From Bryobacterales bacterium (GTDB lineage Bacteria > Acidobacteriota > Terriglobia > Bryobacterales > Bryobacteraceae), in NCBI GenBank assembly GCA_019261985.1, contig JAFAQY010000072.1, positions 1 through 64,000 on the forward strand: a stretch of 64,000 nucleotides of DNA. Direction: 5' to 3'. Both the position numbers and the translations under genes were made by a program. Under the pieces are notes generated by a model that did not search any database, was not told the origin of the DNA, and saw only the letters and a list, made by a program, of their open reading frames with translations. Positions 14,156 to 22,222 of the stretch are shown piece by piece; within the stretch, counting starts at the first letter, position 1; every line of letters starts with the position of its first letter.

Positions 14156-17100
14156 ATGAATCGCAGCCGTGCCGTTTTCCTCGCACTCTTCGCGACGCAG
14201 GTCGCCCACTTCGCGTATGCGGGCCAGTCGCTGGTTACGACCACTGCCTACGCGGCAAACAACTCGATCCCCGCGCAGAGCCACACCAGCCCGTGGCGGG
14301 TCGAGTTTGCGATTCACAATTGGGGATCGCCGCCCACAAACTCGCATCCGCTGGACGCCGCGGCTGTCGGATTGAACTGCGTGTGGCTGAACGGCGGCGA
14401 TTCAATCGAATTGTCGTCGCGCTGGGACAACGGAGGCGGCTCATCCGCGCGCATTTCGGGTTTGTCGGCCTTGCCGGTCCAATTCATCTATGTGCGGTAC
14501 CAAAGAGACCCGTCGATGATGACGGAGGCTCTGGAGGCGTGGGACATTAATGGCAATCGCGTTGGGGTTGTGCAGCCGACTTTTCCGAGCGCCAACTCTT
14601 ACTCAAGCGCAGGAGCGCTAGTCGGCGGGGACGGGGTCGGCCAGAGCGTTGCATTTTTCCGTATTCACACGACCATGGTTCCCGTAAATTCGAGGCCGCC
14701 GGTGACCGCGGACAATTCGAATACGCTGGTGCATTGGACTTTCGACGGCACGCTCGCGGATTCTTCCGGCAATGGTTACAACGCAACGATGACCGGAGGA
14801 TCAGCCTCTTATGTGACCACGCCAGGACAAAACCTCGCGGTCGCCTTTCCAAAAACTTATAACGCGCCGAGCTGGACCAATTGGGCCTCGTTGCGGGCAG
14901 GGTATCCGAATCAATTGGACGGAACCGCAAGCTACTCCGAGGCGGACGCCACGCCCGGCGTGACTTATTATTGGAGCCAAATAAGCGGGCCCACGATTCT
15001 CCGTTGGTCCGACCGCACGCAGGCTCAGCCGCTGGTGACAGGGGCGATTTTCGGAACCTACGTACTGCGATTGACCGTAACCGATGCGGGCGGCAACACC
15101 AGCTCGAGCGATCTGAGTGTGGGGGCCGTGGCGATGGACAACAACGGAGTGGTGGTGAATGCCGATCCGCGCGCGGATCAGATCTTCGGCCCGATGATCG
15201 CGTTCGGAAAAAACCCTTGGGGGTACGCGGATCAACAGGCCAAAAACTCCGTGGATCTGCGGCTAGCCGCATATAGCGCGCAGGGGTTGAATCCTCCACC
15301 ATGGGCGACGCTGGGAGCGGGCACGGTGAGTTACACATTCACAAGCGGCGTGCCGGCTTGTACAACACTAACCGCGAACATCACGGCTTCCGCTACCAGC
15401 ATCCCGATCGCGCAAGCCAGTTGTTTGAACCTATCGCAATTGCCTACCACGATCATGCTCGGCGGTCAGGAATTGGTCCGTATTTCGGCCACTACCGCGA
15501 CCACCGGGCCAGCGACGCTGACCGTCGCGTACAACGGCCGGGGGCTGCCTACGTTTTGTAACAACTCCGCCTGCCCGGGAATTGCAGGACCGGTTCAGCA
15601 GATCCAGCAGGCGTGGAATAGCGGCACCAGCGTTGGACAATCGTTAACGGTTGGAAGCGGAACATCGTTTGGGACGGACCCGAACGTTCCCCTTTGTCCC
15701 GCCGGCCTGCCGGGGCCCGCGGGACCGATTGTGAACTCCACCGGCTCGGTAACGCTTGCACGGTCCTCGGCTACTATCACCGGGTCTGGAACCTCGTTTA
15801 GCCCGGCAATGGTGAACGATTTTATCCGGATTTCCGCGACGCACGCCGGCGGAACGGTTTTCGTGTACTGGGGTGCGATAACGGCGGTCGCCGACGCCAC
15901 TCACATCACCGTGGGGCAGCCGCTGCCCTTGGACGTGGATACGACCGCATTTTCGTACTCGATCATACAGCCAACCTATGCGTCGCTCGATTTCATCGCT
16001 CCCGACGGATCTACGCAGCGCGCGTGGCATTATCTGCAATACTGCGAATCGCAAACTCAGGCCGCAATTATCGGCTATTACGAAACGCGCATTGGTGGGA
16101 GCGCCGCGCAGACGGCGATGCATTGGAGCCGTTACGATCAGCAGTACTTCGGAGCGGCTTCGGCCTACGGTCCTAATTTTTACGGCGAGGACTTGGGGCA
16201 TTTGGCGTTTTATCTGCGGTCGGGGTACAGCTCCGCGCAAACCGCGGCCACCGTTATGAGCCGGTACTGGGTGAAGGGTCCTGAGATCGGAGGCGGTTGG
16301 CTCCAGGGCATTCCTCTGGTGAAAGGAGGCGGGGCCCTGGGGGCGATGGCGAACCTGATTCTGAATCCGCAGGTGAAGCAGAGCTGCCCGGCCGTAGGGT
16401 GCCTGGATTGGCCGGATGTAAGGGGATTCCCGGGGTACTTCGCGGGGGATTTCGGCAGCTACAACTGCGATTTTGCGGATAGCCGGGATAGCGGTTACAT
16501 GGCAGGCTGGCTTGCCATCGCCGCCAATTACGATTCGAGCAATTCACAGCGCACGATTTGGAAAAACAGCTTGAGGGATGTATTGAATCGCGAGAATAAC
16601 TGCAAGCGGGCGGATAACTCGTGGTCGAATTCCGCGATTTTCGGGAATGCGGGTGGCGTGAATGTGACATTGACGAACGGTTCCACTGCGGCGATGGGCG
16701 CCGGCTTTTATAGCGGGAACTGTTACGGGATCGCGAGCGGAACGGTCACGGTGACCACCGGTTCTTCGGCCTTTACGGGCACTGGCCTTGTAAGTGGGGC
16801 AAAGATGATCGTCACCGCGAGTGGAAAGGACTACGTTTCCGCATTCGTGCAGACCGGCGGCGCATCGGGCAATTTCAGCTTCTTGTGGCCGGGGCCGAGC
16901 GGAACGTTTCAATACGTCATTGAGAGCTCGACATGGCAAACTGCCATTGGCAGCAGCACTAGCGACTACTCGAATCTCAGCACGAATTACGCTTGCACAT
17001 ACAACAGCCCGACCAGTTTGACGCTGAATAAACCGTGGGCCGGGACCAGCGGCGTTTATTCGCTGCGAAGCTACACGCTTATGGGCCTTGGCCAGCAGCC

Positions 17101-17860
17101 CTACATGATGGGAATTAAGCTGCGTTACTTGAAATGGGCGAGCTACAGCGATGACGCGGGCATCGCCGCGCAGGCCAGGACTCTGATTCCGCTGGCGGGA
17201 CAGTGGGTTCACGATGTAGGTTACGATCCGAACACGCAAGGGATGAACTACGGCCGGGTGTTCGATTGGTGCGAGCCGGCGACTACCACCGCTCCCGGCC
17301 AGCAACAGTCGTACCGGCAGGGTGAGTGCAACTACGGCGGAGATCCGAATTTCATCAAAGGCGCCAGAGCGCTGACCGCGGAAACCAGTTCCGCGCTGTG
17401 GGCGTACTACGACCTAAGCGGTGGGTCGCCGTCCGCGGTCGCGTGGGGAGATACGGCTTACGGGTCGTTGTGGGGAGATTGCACGAAGACAACCGGCGCT
17501 TATTGCGATGCCATGTTCGACAACCTGGATACCGCGAACTCCAATCTAGCCGCATATAAGTGGACGGGATTTTTCTTTGGAATGGGCATGGCGCACCAAT
17601 GGCCGGCGGTGCGGGTTGGCGGGGTGGCGGCGCCGCGAAACCGGACAGTTTCGATCGGACTGAATCTTTCCGTCGGCCCGAAGGCTCAAGTGATCGTGAC
17701 CGCGCCTTCGGGCGCGGTGACCGCTTATCCTTGCGCGACCGCCACCTGCAACGTGACGGTCGACGACCGCCAGGGGGCGCATTGGTATCAGGTGCAGTAT
17801 TTATCGTCAGCGGGAGCGGTGGTCGCGCAGACGGATCCGGACTTGTTGGCGGCGCAATAG
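14156..17860 (+). CDS. Very large secreted multidomain protein (PKD-like and repeated beta modules)
   Basis: A 1234-residue product not recognised as a named family. The start ATG 14156 is one base after the preceding stop and opens a signal peptide (AVFLALFATQVAHFAYAG). Order: a ~190-residue N-terminal beta domain; a LamG-like strand set (LVHWTFDGTLADSSGNGYNA); a PKD/cadherin-like unit (LDGTASYSEADATPG ... LRLTVTDAGGNTSS); then two copies of a tail-fibre-like module marked by SATITGSGTSFSPAMVNDFI and SSAFTGTGLVSGAKMIV. Between and after these is a Trp/Tyr-rich helical stretch (HLAFYLRSGYSSAQTA, DSRDSGYMAGWLAIAANYD) reminiscent of an alpha/alpha-toroid enzyme or lyase core. The C-terminus holds an Ig-like strand set with CATATCNVTV. 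Probably surface-exposed; carbohydrate-active function is speculation. Confidence 0.7.
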   Translation: MNRSRAVFLALFATQVAHFAYAGQSLVTTTAYAANNSIPAQSHTSPWRVEFAIHNWGSPPTNSHPLDAAAVGLNCVWLNGGDSIELSSRWDNGGGSSARISGLSALPVQFIYVRYQRDPSMMTEALEAWDINGNRVGVVQPTFPSANSYSSAGALVGGDGVGQSVAFFRIHTTMVPVNSRPPVTADNSNTLVHWTFDGTLADSSGNGYNATMTGGSASYVTTPGQNLAVAFPKTYNAPSWTNWASLRAGYPNQLDGTASYSEADATPGVTYYWSQISGPTILRWSDRTQAQPLVTGAIFGTYVLRLTVTDAGGNTSSSDLSVGAVAMDNNGVVVNADPRADQIFGPMIAFGKNPWGYADQQAKNSVDLRLAAYSAQGLNPPPWATLGAGTVSYTFTSGVPACTTLTANITASATSIPIAQASCLNLSQLPTTIMLGGQELVRISATTATTGPATLTVAYNGRGLPTFCNNSACPGIAGPVQQIQQAWNSGTSVGQSLTVGSGTSFGTDPNVPLCPAGLPGPAGPIVNSTGSVTLARSSATITGSGTSFSPAMVNDFIRISATHAGGTVFVYWGAITAVADATHITVGQPLPLDVDTTAFSYSIIQPTYASLDFIAPDGSTQRAWHYLQYCESQTQAAIIGYYETRIGGSAAQTAMHWSRYDQQYFGAASAYGPNFYGEDLGHLAFYLRSGYSSAQTAATVMSRYWVKGPEIGGGWLQGIPLVKGGGALGAMANLILNPQVKQSCPAVGCLDWPDVRGFPGYFAGDFGSYNCDFADSRDSGYMAGWLAIAANYDSSNSQRTIWKNSLRDVLNRENNCKRADNSWSNSAIFGNAGGVNVTLTNGSTAAMGAGFYSGNCYGIASGTVTVTTGSSAFTGTGLVSGAKMIVTASGKDYVSAFVQTGGASGNFSFLWPGPSGTFQYVIESSTWQTAIGSSTSDYSNLSTNYACTYNSPTSLTLNKPWAGTSGVYSLRSYTLMGLGQQPYMMGIKLRYLKWASYSDDAGIAAQARTLIPLAGQWVHDVGYDPNTQGMNYGRVFDWCEPATTTAPGQQQSYRQGECNYGGDPNFIKGARALTAETSSALWAYYDLSGGSPSAVAWGDTAYGSLWGDCTKTTGAYCDAMFDNLDTANSNLAAYKWTGFFFGMGMAHQWPAVRVGGVAAPRNRTVSIGLNLSVGPKAQVIVTAPSGAVTAYPCATATCNVTVDDRQGAHWYQVQYLSSAGAVVAQTDPDLLAAQ

Positions 17861-17862
17861 TA

Positions 17863-18768
17863 TTAACGGCAGGATCGCAGTGCGTTCACCGCCGCGCCGA
17901 TTACGGCGACGTCATCGCTGCGCGCCACTACCTCGAATACATAGCTTTGCAGGGGGCTCATCTTAACCATTTCCTGCACACAGCGGTTCAGAAACGGCAA
18001 ATTGACGAATTGCGCGTTCATGCCGGTGATGTAGAACTTGCCGGGGCCTTCCAGATGGATGCTCGTAGCGGTGGCGGCAGCAAGGGCGCGATGCCACAGG
18101 ATCGCGAACTCGGCGCAGCGCGGGTCTTGCCCGGATTTGGCGGCGGCGAAAACTTCGTCCGGCTCGCGATCGAGAAAGCGAAGCCGCATCGCGCGATGGC
18201 CCATGATGCCTTCAAGATGTCCGCGCCCTCCACATCCGCAGAAATTCTCATTGGGATCCAGGGAGACGACAGTATGGCCGCCTTCCCAGACGCCTTCGGC
18301 CACCGGATAGTGGCCGAAACCGATACCCAAGCCCAGGGTCCAAACGCGAGTTATGGCGGGCCAAAGCGCTCCGGCGGGTCGCTCGAGCGTGCCGCGAGTG
18401 GCTGCGATTCCGGCGGCGATCACGTCGGCATCGTTATACACGCTAACTTCCGTTCGCATGCCGAGGGCAGCAAGCGCATCCGTGGCCGCGGCTTGAATAG
18501 CCAGCCCTTTGAGCTGCTGTAAATTGGGCGAGTCCTCGATGACTCCGGCGCGAATGATTCCCGGGAAGGCCAATCCCACGGCATCGATCGATTGGCCGCC
18601 GGCGAGCGCGATTGCTTCCTCCGCCAGAGTTGTCAGTAAATCCTGAGCGGGCATGGCGCGAAGCGAATCATTACCGCCATTGGATTGGATTTCGCCGCAA
18701 AGACTGTCGCCTTCAACCATTCCTCCGGCGATGTGTTCGGTAACGACTAAGCCGATGCCTCGGGCCAT
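17863..18768 (-). CDS. ROK-family protein lacking the N-terminal phosphate motif
   Basis: A 301-residue ROK protein that lacks an N-terminal winged helix, so it is not an NagC/Mlc-type repressor. The expected DxGGT phosphate-1 loop near residue 8 is replaced (GIGLVVTEHIAGG). The later signatures are present: LAFPGII, catalytic NDADVIAAGIAATRG, phosphate-2 LGLGIGFGHYP, and the zinc site EGGH...FCGCGGRGHLEGIMG, in which the usual third Cys is His. The residues that hold the ATP gamma-phosphate are therefore absent, and it may be a sugar sensor or pseudokinase. It is convergent with the giant secreted-protein gene (2-base gap) and sits nine bases downstream of sthA on the same strand. Confidence 0.78.
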   Translation of the reverse strand: MARGIGLVVTEHIAGGMVEGDSLCGEIQSNGGNDSLRAMPAQDLLTTLAEEAIALAGGQSIDAVGLAFPGIIRAGVIEDSPNLQQLKGLAIQAAATDALAALGMRTEVSVYNDADVIAAGIAATRGTLERPAGALWPAITRVWTLGLGIGFGHYPVAEGVWEGGHTVVSLDPNENFCGCGGRGHLEGIMGHRAMRLRFLDREPDEVFAAAKSGQDPRCAEFAILWHRALAAATATSIHLEGPGKFYITGMNAQFVNLPFLNRCVQEMVKMSPLQSYVFEVVARSDDVAVIGAAVNALRSCR

Positions 18769-18777
18769 TGCGCCTCC

Positions 18778-20166
18778 CTATATACGCGCCAGCTTATTAA
18801 TGCCGTTGAACGCCGCGGCCTTGTAGCACTCGGCCAAGGTCGGATAATTGAACACCGTATCCACGAAGTAGTCGACTTTCCCTTTCAGGATCATCACAGC
18901 CTGGCCGATGTGAAGCAACTCGCTGGCGCCTTCACCAATAATGTGAACGCCCAGCAGCTCGCGCGTTTCGCGATGGAAGATCAATTTCAGGCGGCCTGTG
19001 GTATCACCGCGAATTTGCCCGCGCGCGATCTCGCGGTAGTAGGCGACCCCCACTTCGTACGGTACGTCTTCTTCGGTGAGCTGCTCTTCATTCTTCCCGA
19101 TGAACGAGATTTCGGGGATTGTGTAAATGCCGTATGGATAGGTGGCGGGATTGGAATGGACATCCAGATGATAGGCCCGGGCGGCGGCGATTCGGCCTTG
19201 CTCCATGGAAACCGAAGCCAGGCTCGGGAATCCGATGACGTCCCCCACGGCAAAAATGTGAGGCTGGGTGGTGCGGTAATCCGCATCGACGCGGATGCGG
19301 CCGCGCGCGTCGGCTTCGAGACCGGCCGCGGAGAGATTCAGGTCGTCGATGTTGCCTTGGCGCCCGACTGCATAAAGCAGCGCGTCACCCGCAATTTTCT
19401 TGTTGCTTTCGAGATTGGCCACCACGCCGCCGTCTGCTGTCTCTTCGACAGAAGAGACTTCCTCATTCAGACGCATGGTGACGCGGCTGTCGCGTAGATG
19501 ATACGAGAGCGCCTCAACGATCTCCGAATCGGCAAATTCAAGCAGCCGCGGACGTTTCTCCACAAGAATCACGCGCACGCCGAGCGTTGCGAACATGCAA
19601 GCATATTCCACGCCGATAACGCCGCCGCCGACTACAATAAATGTCCGGGGAATCTCGGCCATGTGCAGCACTTGATCGCTGTTGATGACGTTGCGATTAT
19701 TGAACGGAACCTTCGGCGATTCCGCCGGCTTGGTCCCCGTGGCGATCACGACGATTTCGGCGTGGTAATCGATCCCGCCAAGCGTCCCATCGACGTGGAT
19801 CGTGTGGGGGTCGACGAAACTGGCGACTCCGGACAGCATCTCGATGTTATTGCGCGAAAGCTGCGCCAGCGTAACGTCGATCTCGGTTTTGATCACATGT
19901 TGAACGCGGAAGGCAATATCCGCCATCGTGATCTTTTCTTTGACGCGATAACTCACGCCATACGTCCCTTGGTACCGGTACCCGGAAAGGTGGAGCACGG
20001 CCTCGCGCATTGTTTTCGACGGAATGGTGCCGGTATTAATGCACACACCGCCTACGCATTCCTGCTTTTCGACGACCGCAACGCGTTTACCCGACTTGGC
20101 CGCCTGAATCGCCGCTCGCTGACCGGCGGGGCCGGAGCCGAGGACGATCATATCGAAACATTGCAT
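18778..20166 (-). CDS. sthA: Soluble NAD(P)+ transhydrogenase (Si-specific)
   Basis: FAD-dependent class I disulfide-reductase-fold enzyme that balances NADPH and NADH pools in the cytosol. The 462-residue product (start MQCFDM at 20166; the frame runs further upstream but no better start is seen) has the FAD motif GSGPAGQRAAI, then CVGGVCINTGTIPSKTMRE, the block typical of bacterial SthA (INTGTIPSKT). It is followed by the NAD(P) motif GGGVIGVEYA, ATG.KPAES and the C-terminal dimerisation domain ending with PTLAECYKAAAFNGINKL. It retains two Cys spaced C-x4-C like lipoamide dehydrogenase, whereas E. coli SthA lacks the first; still, the SthA-specific blocks and the PTLAE.YK end favour transhydrogenase. 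Leftward neighbour is the odd ROK gene. Confidence 0.88.
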   Translation of the reverse strand: MQCFDMIVLGSGPAGQRAAIQAAKSGKRVAVVEKQECVGGVCINTGTIPSKTMREAVLHLSGYRYQGTYGVSYRVKEKITMADIAFRVQHVIKTEIDVTLAQLSRNNIEMLSGVASFVDPHTIHVDGTLGGIDYHAEIVVIATGTKPAESPKVPFNNRNVINSDQVLHMAEIPRTFIVVGGGVIGVEYACMFATLGVRVILVEKRPRLLEFADSEIVEALSYHLRDSRVTMRLNEEVSSVEETADGGVVANLESNKKIAGDALLYAVGRQGNIDDLNLSAAGLEADARGRIRVDADYRTTQPHIFAVGDVIGFPSLASVSMEQGRIAAARAYHLDVHSNPATYPYGIYTIPEISFIGKNEEQLTEEDVPYEVGVAYYREIARGQIRGDTTGRLKLIFHRETRELLGVHIIGEGASELLHIGQAVMILKGKVDYFVDTVFNYPTLAECYKAAAFNGINKLARI

Positions 20167-20241
20167 GGGGAAAGTTAATCTCCTAGGGTCGCATAGGAAT
20201 GTTACGGTTGGTGTGTTGAATCGAATCCAAGTCCGCCAGCC

Positions 20242-21090
20242 ATGAATATTGCGGTCACCGGAGCTTCGGGGTTTATCGGCCAGCGGCTGATGGACCATCT
20301 TGAACGCGAAGGACACACTACTCGCGCAATTTCATTGCGAACTGTCCCACGACCGGAAAGCCTGGAAGGCTGCGACGCGGTAGTGCATCTGGCCGGGGAG
20401 CCGGTCGCTCAACGCTGGACAGCCACAGCCAGGCAGCGCATCTTAGACAGCCGCGAGAAAGGCACGCGGATGTTGGTAGATGCCATCCGCGCGCAGCCTC
20501 CCCAGGTATTGGTGAGCGCGTCAGGCGTGGGCTATTACGGATCGCGCGGGAATGATGTGCTAACCGAGCGCGAGCCACCGGGCGCGGACTTCCTTGCACA
20601 CGTGTGCGTGGCCTGGGAGCGCGAGGCTCGCGAAGCGCAAAAGCTCGGCGTCCGGGTGGTGACGCTACGGATTGGAGTGGTGCTGGGCGCGGGCGGAGGA
20701 GCGCTGCAACGGATGCTCACGCCGTTCCGGCTCGGCGTGGGAGGAAGGATTGGAAGCGGCCATCAATGGATGTCTTGGATACATATCGACGATCTGTGCC
20801 GTTTGATTGGATTCATTTTGCGCGAAGGCGGCGTAAGGGGCGCCGTGAACGCGACATCTCCAAATCCGATTACAAATGCCGGCTTCACGCGGGCGCTAGC
20901 CGGCGCGGTGCACAGGCCCGCGGTGTTTCCGATGCCCCCGATTGCACTGAAGCTGTTATTTGGAGAAATGTCGCAGGTGCTGTTGGGTAGTCAACGGGCG
21001 GTGCCGGAGACCGCGCTTCGGGTGGGGTTCGAGTTTCATTACCAGGAAGCCGGCGCGGCTCTAGCCAACATCCTCGGGGCGATGAGCTGA
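20242..21090 (+). CDS. TIGR01777-family NAD-dependent epimerase/dehydratase-like protein (YfcH type)
   Basis: A 282-residue extended short-chain dehydrogenase-like protein. It begins with the Rossmann motif TGASGFIGQRL (residues 6-16). The family-specific blocks HLAGEPVAQRWTATARQRI, SREKGTRMLVDAI, SASGVGYYGSRGNDVLTE and LRIGVVLGAGGGALQRML follow, then the WMSWIHIDDL and NATSPNPITNAGFTRALA regions. It ends with the short DUF1731-like C-terminal part (LGSQRAVPETALRVGFEF). The substrate is unknown in the family; a link to cell division or sugar-nucleotide chemistry has been suggested for homologues but is not shown. Its last 30 bases overlap the convergent adenosyltransferase gene. Confidence 0.9.
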   Translation: MNIAVTGASGFIGQRLMDHLEREGHTTRAISLRTVPRPESLEGCDAVVHLAGEPVAQRWTATARQRILDSREKGTRMLVDAIRAQPPQVLVSASGVGYYGSRGNDVLTEREPPGADFLAHVCVAWEREAREAQKLGVRVVTLRIGVVLGAGGGALQRMLTPFRLGVGGRIGSGHQWMSWIHIDDLCRLIGFILREGGVRGAVNATSPNPITNAGFTRALAGAVHRPAVFPMPPIALKLLFGEMSQVLLGSQRAVPETALRVGFEFHYQEAGAALANILGAMS

Positions 21091-21702
21091 AGCGGCCTCA
21101 TTCGGCTCCCATAGCACTTCCGGCACGCCGAGCACGTGGCTGGTCCAGCGGCTCCAAACAAACAGCGCATCACTAAGGCGATTCAGATACCGAATCGCTT
21201 CCGCGTCCACCTGCTCGCGCTTCGCAAGCGCGACCACCTTGCGTTCCGCTCTGCGGCAAACCGTTCGCGCGGCGTGCAGTTCCGCATTGATGCGCGTCCC
21301 ACCCGGCAGCACGAAACTGCGCAATCGCGGAAGTCCGGCGTTCATCACATCGATTTCGCGCTCGAGTTGTTCGGCTTCGATTGGGGTGATGCGGGGTTGC
21401 TTGGGATGAACGTCTTCGGGTTTCGTGGCGAGAATCGAACCCAAATTAAAGAGCTCGTGTTGCACGCGGCGAAGAATCTTCGATAACTCGCCGAGCCGGT
21501 GATCGGCGGCAGCGGATACGCAGGCAAGCCCGATCAAAGAATTCAACTCATCCACCGTTCCATACGATTCGATCCGCGGGTCGTCTTTCGGAACGCGCTG
21601 CCCGCCCACAAGGGCCGTTTCCCCGCGATCGCCACCCTTGGTGTAAATGCGGTTCAGCGCGATGCGCGGCTCGTTGAATGCTTTCACGTCCCCTCCGTTC
21701 AT
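21061..21702 (-). CDS. pduO: Cob(I)alamin adenosyltransferase, PduO type
   Basis: Transfers the adenosyl group of ATP to cob(I)alamin to form coenzyme B12; cytosolic trimer in the family. The 213-residue product has the N-terminal ATP-binding signature YTKGGDRGETALVGG (residues ~20-34), the GTVDELNSLIG helix, the FVLPGGTRINAELHAARTVCRRAER block with the conserved Arg/Cys arrangement and the closing YLNRLSDALFVWSR helix. No cobalamin riboswitch was seen upstream. A small coiled-coil gene lies six bases upstream on the same strand, so the two are probably co-transcribed. The 3' end overlaps the convergent epimerase-like gene by 30 bases. The name pduO refers to family, not to a propanediol pathway. 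Confidence 0.93.
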   Translation of the reverse strand: MNGGDVKAFNEPRIALNRIYTKGGDRGETALVGGQRVPKDDPRIESYGTVDELNSLIGLACVSAAADHRLGELSKILRRVQHELFNLGSILATKPEDVHPKQPRITPIEAEQLEREIDVMNAGLPRLRSFVLPGGTRINAELHAARTVCRRAERKVVALAKREQVDAEAIRYLNRLSDALFVWSRWTSHVLGVPEVLWEPNEAASAHRPEDVG

Positions 21703-21708
21703 GGGCGG

Positions 21709-21999
21709 CTATTGTATCGGGCCTTTGATTTCATCGAGCAGCCTGCGCAGCGCTTCTTCCTCGCGTTCCTTGTTGCCCTCCGATACGGCGTTGTCCGAAT
21801 CCTGTTGCATTTGCTCCAAAAGTTTCGCGATTTGCTCCTCGAGTTCGGTATTGGAGATGACATCTTGCTGGACGAGGAGCTTTTGAATCACCGCCACGCG
21901 AACAAATAACTCGCTGTACCGCGCGAATAAGCGTTCGTGCAAATTCAGAGCCTTTTCCGTCTGGACGAGAAGTCTTTCGAGCTGAGACTCGGTTACCAT
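21709..21999 (-). CDS. Small coiled-coil protein of unknown function
   Basis: A 96-residue, highly charged, Glu/Gln/Leu-rich protein predicted to be nearly all helical coiled coil (SQLERLLVQTEKALNLHERL, LEEQIAKLLEQMQQDSDNAV, EREEEALRRLLDEI). It contains no Cys and no signal peptide or membrane segment. It sits six bases upstream of the cobalamin adenosyltransferase gene on the same strand, with its 5' side facing a palindromic repeat. Not recognised. The tight spacing suggests an accessory or structural partner of its operon neighbour, but nothing in the sequence proves it. Confidence 0.65.
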   Translation of the reverse strand: MVTESQLERLLVQTEKALNLHERLFARYSELFVRVAVIQKLLVQQDVISNTELEEQIAKLLEQMQQDSDNAVSEGNKEREEEALRRLLDEIKGPIQ

Positions 22000-22016
22000 G
22001 ACGAGAGCATAACATT

Positions 22017-22117
22017 GGTGGGGCAGGCTTCAGCCGGGCTTCAGCCTGCGGCGGGCTTTAGCCCGCCTTCCGCGATAGGCGGACTAAAGTCCGCCGCAGG
22101 CTAAAGCCCGCCCCACC
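22017..22117. repeat. Modular palindromic repeat, full copy 1
   Basis: A 101-bp element with inverted ends GGTGGGG (22017-22023) and CCCCACC (22111-22117). Inside are consecutive mini-hairpins built as a GC arm plus a three-base word: GCAGGCTTCAGCC..., GGCGGGCTTTAGCCCGCC, GGCGGACTAAAGTCCGCC and GCAGGCTAAAGCCCGCC. It lies in the divergent spacer between the coiled-coil gene and TonB receptor 1, so it is not a terminator for either. Related copies are at 46912, 51500, 61115 and a single-unit form at 28656. Confidence 0.85.
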
Positions 22118-22161
22118 GGTTCTATTTTGCCTTGACAGACTGACCAGACTGACACCGTCCC

Positions 22162-22190
22162 TTGACACTGCTAATCAGCGGTGATAACTT
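22162..22190 (+). promoter_or_regulatory. Candidate promoter of TonB receptor 1
   Basis: TTGACA at 22162-22167 (perfect -35), a 17-base spacer, and TAACTT at 22185-22190 (weak -10), 33 bases before the receptor ATG. Another TTGACA at about 22132 lacks a matching -10. Based on sigma70 consensus only. Confidence 0.35.
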
Positions 22191-22222
22191 TCCCCCCCAG
22201 TTGTTCGTAACGGGAGGTGTCC

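Noticed and set aside
21061-21999. Cobalamin riboswitch expected upstream of the adenosyltransferase operon
   Set aside because: No B12-box-like sequence was seen in 22000-22222, only a palindromic repeat and the receptor promoter region.
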